This document shows, in pieces, positions 60,559-64,000 of a DNA stretch of 64,000 bases. A model generated the notes under the pieces. That model did not search any database, had not been told where the DNA came from, and worked only from the letters and a program-made list of their open reading frames with translations. Within the stretch, counting starts at the first letter, position 1. Each line of letters begins with the position of its first letter. The stretch spans positions 17,257 through 81,256 of the forward strand of contig JAFZAC010000028.1 in assembly GCA_017548365.1 (NCBI GenBank). The letters run 5' to 3'. The stretch is from Muribaculaceae bacterium (GTDB lineage Bacteria > Bacteroidota > Bacteroidia > Bacteroidales > Muribaculaceae). Position numbers and translations under genes: made by a program.

Positions 60559-62082
60559 CTATCGGTCTCGCTGATCGAGGATATTGCGCACTTGGTCAAG
60601 GGTTTTGCCACTGTCTGGAAAGACAAGGACTTCCATCGTTTCGGCAAAATAAGCGCCGAAGCTATTGCCGTCACCCACGATGAAATACATGCCCTTAGGC
60701 GTGAAGTAGGTGTTGACGTAGGAATAGCTAGGTTGGATAATCACATCACCATCATCGGTGTCCATGACGCCCATTCTTCCGTCAACCGTAATTTTTGCCA
60801 AAACACCGTAATTCGACGGGCTGCGGTCAATCAACTCTATGCGGTTGCACACACAAGGTATGGTTTGATTGTCACTGTCAGCAATAGAGCCATTGATAAT
60901 GCCGTGACGCAACATACCCAATCCATCGCGCTGTGTCACGTCGTAAAACTCACGCATTTCGCTCCCTTGTTGAGCGACAACAACTTTAACACTCTCATAT
61001 TCCGGCTCAACGATGGCATAACCGCCAGCATTGTACACGCCCCACTTACCATTGTAGTCTCTCACCAAGAAAACGTCCAATCCGCTAGGCACCGATGCTG
61101 GCTCAACCTTTGAGAATTGTCCTACTTCTTGTCCGTTATCGTCATATAGCACCCATTGTTCCTCTCCGTTAGGAAATGTCTTGCCATAGGCAGTGGCCCA
61201 AGAGCCATAACCTAGTTTCTTGTCGTAGTTGCCCTTGATATCAACGCTCGAGAGGCGCTGATAGCTGGCAGGGGCAGGAGAAGTGTTTTGCTGAGCTTGC
61301 TCTCTCGCTTTTTGCGCCTCTTCTTCTTGTTTCTTTTTCAAATTCTGTTCATAAGAAGCAAGTAAGTTATCTTCGCAAACATGAAAATCAATTATCGCCT
61401 TTTCGCGTTCTTCTAATGTGGTCGTTGCTTTTGCTTTGTCCTTCGCCTCAACCGCCATCAACTGTAACATGGCATAAGAACACCAACTCTCATGAACCAT
61501 GCTACCGCAAACAGGACACGTCAAATTAAAACCTCTCACTCCCACTCTGTAAAGCATTCCATATTCTTCACTGCTTATATTAAGTCTGCTCTTCACCTCG
61601 GGAAGAGGTTTGGAATCCTCTATAGTGTAATTCAGGTCAATAAATAATTTCAAATTGTCAACCATGCGTTTATAGTCCCACAAGGCTTGCTTGCGAACGG
61701 CTTCGGTTGTGGCATTTTCAGCTTTAGCCCAATATTCCTTGGCCCATTTCTGCATATTTATAATCTCACACCATGGATGGTGAATCAGGCTTCGACAATG
61801 GCTGCATGGCTTCTTTCCATCAACGCCCACCTCATATATCAGCGTGTGCTCGATGGCCGACATCCCGGGTATCGGTGTATAATCCTTCAACTGTGATGAA
61901 CTTGAAGAAGACGATTCTTCTTCCTTTGGTGCCTCATAATAGGGGCAAGTGCTCTTGTGGGCTTCGCCCTTCATAAGGTTCACGCCGCAATAGGCACAGA
62001 CCGGATCTGGCGGCGTCGGTATCTGAGCGTTTATTGATACTGAAATCAAGCCTAATAAGGCAATCAAAAATAATCGTTTCAT
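60559..62082 (-). CDS. Exported protein with three CCHC-type motifs and C-terminal WG-like repeats
   Basis: A 507-residue protein. Signal peptide (ends ISVSINA). Three Cys-x2-Cys-x(4-9)-His-x3-Cys motifs: C29/C32/H42/C46, C92/C95/H100/C104 and C188/C191/H196/C200. The second and third lie in a duplicated unit of about 65 residues (YEVGVDGKKPCSHCRSLI and YRVGVRGFNLTCPVCGSM, each followed by a helix). The coiled-coil part (about 245-270, KKKQEEEAQKAREQAQQ) leads to WG-type beta repeats (GKWGVYNAGGYAIVEPEYES). Zinc-binding fingers in an exported protein are unusual. Function unknown. Confidence 0.72.
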   Translation of the reverse strand: MKRLFLIALLGLISVSINAQIPTPPDPVCAYCGVNLMKGEAHKSTCPYYEAPKEEESSSSSSSQLKDYTPIPGMSAIEHTLIYEVGVDGKKPCSHCRSLIHHPWCEIINMQKWAKEYWAKAENATTEAVRKQALWDYKRMVDNLKLFIDLNYTIEDSKPLPEVKSRLNISSEEYGMLYRVGVRGFNLTCPVCGSMVHESWCSYAMLQLMAVEAKDKAKATTTLEEREKAIIDFHVCEDNLLASYEQNLKKKQEEEAQKAREQAQQNTSPAPASYQRLSSVDIKGNYDKKLGYGSWATAYGKTFPNGEEQWVLYDDNGQEVGQFSKVEPASVPSGLDVFLVRDYNGKWGVYNAGGYAIVEPEYESVKVVVAQQGSEMREFYDVTQRDGLGMLRHGIINGSIADSDNQTIPCVCNRIELIDRSPSNYGVLAKITVDGRMGVMDTDDGDVIIQPSYSYVNTYFTPKGMYFIVGDGNSFGAYFAETMEVLVFPDSGKTLDQVRNILDQRDR

Positions 62083-62137
62083 AAGCTATTTTTTTTATTT
62101 CACCAAGTTAGAATAAAAAGACAATTATACATAGTTT

Positions 62138-63136
62138 TCAGCTATTTATGTACCCGTATAGATAGACCCAAGTGCGCAATGCGATGTTCTCGCGTAGTTG
62201 TGTGCGATAGAGCCAGATTTCGCGAGAGTGGTAGTTGCCTTCCTTACCTATGAGTGGAAGTACATAGTCGGTGCCGGTGTAACCACTGACTAGGAGCAGA
62301 TGTGTTGCTGGGTCGAGACGCACAGTAAGGGTGTCAGTTTTCTGCTCAACGTTGTGTTTGCCTGGCGACGGCACTGTCACCAACGAGGCTGGAGTGTCAT
62401 CGGTGCACCAGTTCACTGGATTGATAGCCACAACATTGTCATCGCCAATCATATGCACCACGCAGCTGGGGTCACGCACCGAGTTGTAGCAAATTGTCAC
62501 ACCCGTGTCGTCAGCACAGCTAGCAGGAACAATGCGCGGACAAGAGTCGAGCAGGGTCTGCGGTATGTTCGCCCCTATTACATAGGCGGCAATCATTCGG
62601 TCAAAAGTTGTGCTGTCCATTTCCTGCAATAGTTGCAGCACCGCCATGGCTCCCTGGCTGTAACCCGCAAGGACAAACGGCCGCCCATGATTTATATGCT
62701 CCAGATAATAGTTGAAAGCCTTGCTCACATCTTTCATTGCCAATGGTAAGCGCTCGGCCACAAGATTATCGGAAGTGAAAGTCTGCAATGTGCACTGTCG
62801 ATAATAAGGCGAATAATAGTTGAGTTCACCACTCAACAAACGGTCCACTCCCACCATCTCGCCAGTAAGTGCCGCACGCACACTATCGTTATAAGTGTCG
62901 GCAAAATGGCACATCATGCCATCGGGCGTTAGATAATCGCCACTTTCGGTCGAAATCACATAGAATATATCGGCATCGGCATGACGGTCCTGCACATACC
63001 ACTGCGTGGAATCGCTATAGTCGGGCATAGCAGGTAAGACATCGCTTGCATAGATGGTGAGCGTTAGCAGCATCGCCACTATCAACGTAATGCTCATCTT
63101 AAACTTCTGCTCCAGCATATATAAGTTCTTTTTCAT
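62138..63136 (-). CDS. DUF3089 (PF11288) lipase-like hydrolase
   Basis: About 332 residues with signal (IVAMLLTLTIYAS). The alpha/beta hydrolase core has the nucleophile elbow AGYSQGAMAV (S at about residue 168 of the 338-residue frame) and the surrounding SDSTQWYVQDRHADADIFYV and YSPYYRQCTLQTF, all typical of DUF3089. The substrate is unknown; lipids or polyesters are possible. The start is uncertain: the ATGs at 63136 and 63118 are both after the -7 box at 63141-63148, and 63154 is before it. Single-gene unit. Confidence 0.85.
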   Translation of the reverse strand: MKKNLYMLEQKFKMSITLIVAMLLTLTIYASDVLPAMPDYSDSTQWYVQDRHADADIFYVISTESGDYLTPDGMMCHFADTYNDSVRAALTGEMVGVDRLLSGELNYYSPYYRQCTLQTFTSDNLVAERLPLAMKDVSKAFNYYLEHINHGRPFVLAGYSQGAMAVLQLLQEMDSTTFDRMIAAYVIGANIPQTLLDSCPRIVPASCADDTGVTICYNSVRDPSCVVHMIGDDNVVAINPVNWCTDDTPASLVTVPSPGKHNVEQKTDTLTVRLDPATHLLLVSGYTGTDYVLPLIGKEGNYHSREIWLYRTQLRENIALRTWVYLYGYINS

Positions 63137-63140
63137 GCCA

Positions 63141-63148
63141 CAAATATA
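63141..63148 (-). promoter_or_regulatory. -7 box of the DUF3089 gene
   Basis: TATATTTG on the minus strand. It lies between two possible starts and makes the one at 63154 unlikely. Confidence 0.5.
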
Positions 63149-63210
63149 CAACAAATATATGTGTGGGCAATTACTTTGATGTCAATAGTAATTTTTTCTT
63201 TATCCATAAT

Positions 63211-63247
63211 AAAAGCGGTTATCGTATAATAAAAGTACGGTAACCGC
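63211..63247 (-). terminator. Probable terminator of the partial dockerin gene
   Basis: On the minus strand GCGGTTA/TAACCGC with an inner CGTA pairing (one C-A mismatch), then TTTT. It lies 27 bp past the stop at 63274. Confidence 0.55.
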
Positions 63248-63273
63248 CTCTATGCGTAAAAGAAAGACTTTAT

Positions 63274-63999
63274 CTATTTACTTCCTAGCAGGATACTGTA
63301 GATAGCAGTAATGTCGGCACTAGTGATAGCACCGTCAGCGTTCACATCGCTTGTCTCAATAAAGGTTTCATCACTATTGAGCAAGTAACTGTAAATGCAA
63401 GTCACGTCGGCCGAGGTGACTGCCCCATCACAGTTCACGTCGCCAAACACTGGAGGAATCTCGATGAACGTAGCGTTAACGGTCACTGGAGCAGCAGGCA
63501 TATCGAAGGTGTAAGTACCGTTCTCGCCCTCGGTGAGATCCACATTAGCGCGAATTGGTGCGCCCGAAGTTGCATCAACGGTGGTCACGGTGAGCGTTTC
63601 CAGCTCATAGCCATTGTCAGGGGTCACGGTAAGCGTCACGGTCTCGCCCTCAGTAGCACTCTCTTTGTCGCAGGTCACCATGCCATTTTCAAACGACTCG
63701 GGCAAAGTGATGCTGTAGGTCATATAACGCACTGCCCGCACGCTGAAACCGTACTGTCGCCCAAGGGCGTACGTGCGCACAAGGCCTGAACCGAAGTTGA
63801 GGTAGTAAGCCTGGGGTGAGAAGCTGGTGTCAAGCGTACGAGACCAATAATTTCCCCACCCGCCATTGAACGTGCTGCCATCAAGATGGCCATTTGCGGG
63901 TAAGAACAACGTCTCGCCGTTGATGGTGCTGGTCAACAGGCGGCCATTTACACCATTAATTGCGGTCCACTGTGTAGTGCAGTTATTCAACAACTCTTG
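63274..63999 (-). CDS. Secreted dockerin protein (N-terminal part cut by window end)
   Basis: The last 242 codons of a reverse-strand gene whose start lies beyond the window. First comes the end of a FISUMP/SUMF1-like domain (ELLNNCTTQWTAINGVNGRL, LPANGHLDGSTFNGGWGNYW, VRAVRYM). An InlB/Big-like beta repeat follows (VTCDKESATEGETVTLTVTP, YTFDMPAAPVTVNATF). The C-terminal dockerin-like module has GDVNCDGAVTSAD and SDVNADGAITSAD. The frame is open up to the edge, so no real start is visible. Similar end-modules occur in the C10 protease and the 13017 gene. Confidence 0.83.
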   Translation of the reverse strand, partial: QELLNNCTTQWTAINGVNGRLLTSTINGETLFLPANGHLDGSTFNGGWGNYWSRTLDTSFSPQAYYLNFGSGLVRTYALGRQYGFSVRAVRYMTYSITLPESFENGMVTCDKESATEGETVTLTVTPDNGYELETLTVTTVDATSGAPIRANVDLTEGENGTYTFDMPAAPVTVNATFIEIPPVFGDVNCDGAVTSADVTCIYSYLLNSDETFIETSDVNADGAITSADITAIYSILLGSK

Positions 64000-64000
64000 A

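Overview
The window looks like chromosomal DNA of a gut-type Bacteroidales bacterium, plausibly Muribaculaceae or Prevotellaceae. This is inference from three things: many TAnnTTTG (-7) promoter boxes with no clear Shine-Dalgarno sequences, a large set of signal-peptide proteins typical of the order (dockerin-like modules, BACON domains, a C10 protease, type IX-like C-terminal tails, a SusE/F-like starch-module fold), and housekeeping proteins of Bacteroidetes type (short Pgi, rubrerythrin, Era and Der adjacent, rpmF-fabH). No rRNA, prophage, insertion sequence or CRISPR array was seen. One tRNA is present (tRNA-Pro CGG).

Layout. 1-6.8 kb: the end of a ferredoxin-type aldo/keto reductase, then reverse-strand genes for a secreted unknown, RNase HII, a secreted protein with a sorting tail, and a GH3-family acyl-adenylase-like protein. 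6.9-15.4 kb: a very long Cthe_2159-like beta-helix carbohydrate-binding protein, a DmpA-type peptidase/S33-like hydrolase operon, and a dockerin-bearing secreted protein. 15.5-20.7 kb: a vWA protein, an unrecognised cytoplasmic protein, a SpoU methyltransferase, Pgi and a GNAT-like protein. 20.8-28.6 kb: tRNA-Pro, a paralogous pair of exported TPR proteins, a small membrane protein, a TGS/nucleoside kinase, and a tandem pair of SUMF1-fold lipoproteins. 28.7-33.5 kb: a secreted unknown and a SPOR-like protein, then a likely operon SIS isomerase - PfkB-like kinase - TPR - ribH. 33.7-43 kb: a secreted beta-helix protein, two tandem Na/Pi-cotransporter paralogues, rubrerythrin, a TPR protein and a MATE exporter. 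42.6-47 kb: the core block DUF177 - rpmF - fabH - era - der. 47-50.5 kb: a three-gene envelope operon (YARHG lipoprotein, zinc-ribbon membrane protein, BACON beta-barrel) and a CofE-like ligase. 50.6-55.8 kb: an MsbA-like ABC exporter, a C10 protease with a dockerin, and a putative outer-membrane protein. 55.8-60.3 kb: a LytTR membrane regulator divergent from a LiaF-like gene that leads a run of small stress/detoxification-type genes. 60.5-64 kb: an exported protein with repeated CCHC motifs, a DUF3089 lipase-like protein and the end of another dockerin protein.

How the genes fit together. Much of the window serves the cell envelope and the outside of the cell: secreted proteases and peptidases, glycan-binding beta-helix proteins, dockerin-like modules and TPR periplasmic proteins. 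These are interspersed with single-copy housekeeping operons. Points that ordinary annotation does not explain include the duplicated CCHC module in an exported protein, a large nested hairpin between rpmF and fabH, short intergenic arrays with a 7- or 9-bp period at five places, a PfkB-like kinase with an altered GAGD motif, and the LytTR/LiaF-like divergent control region with repeated CGTCACA boxes.
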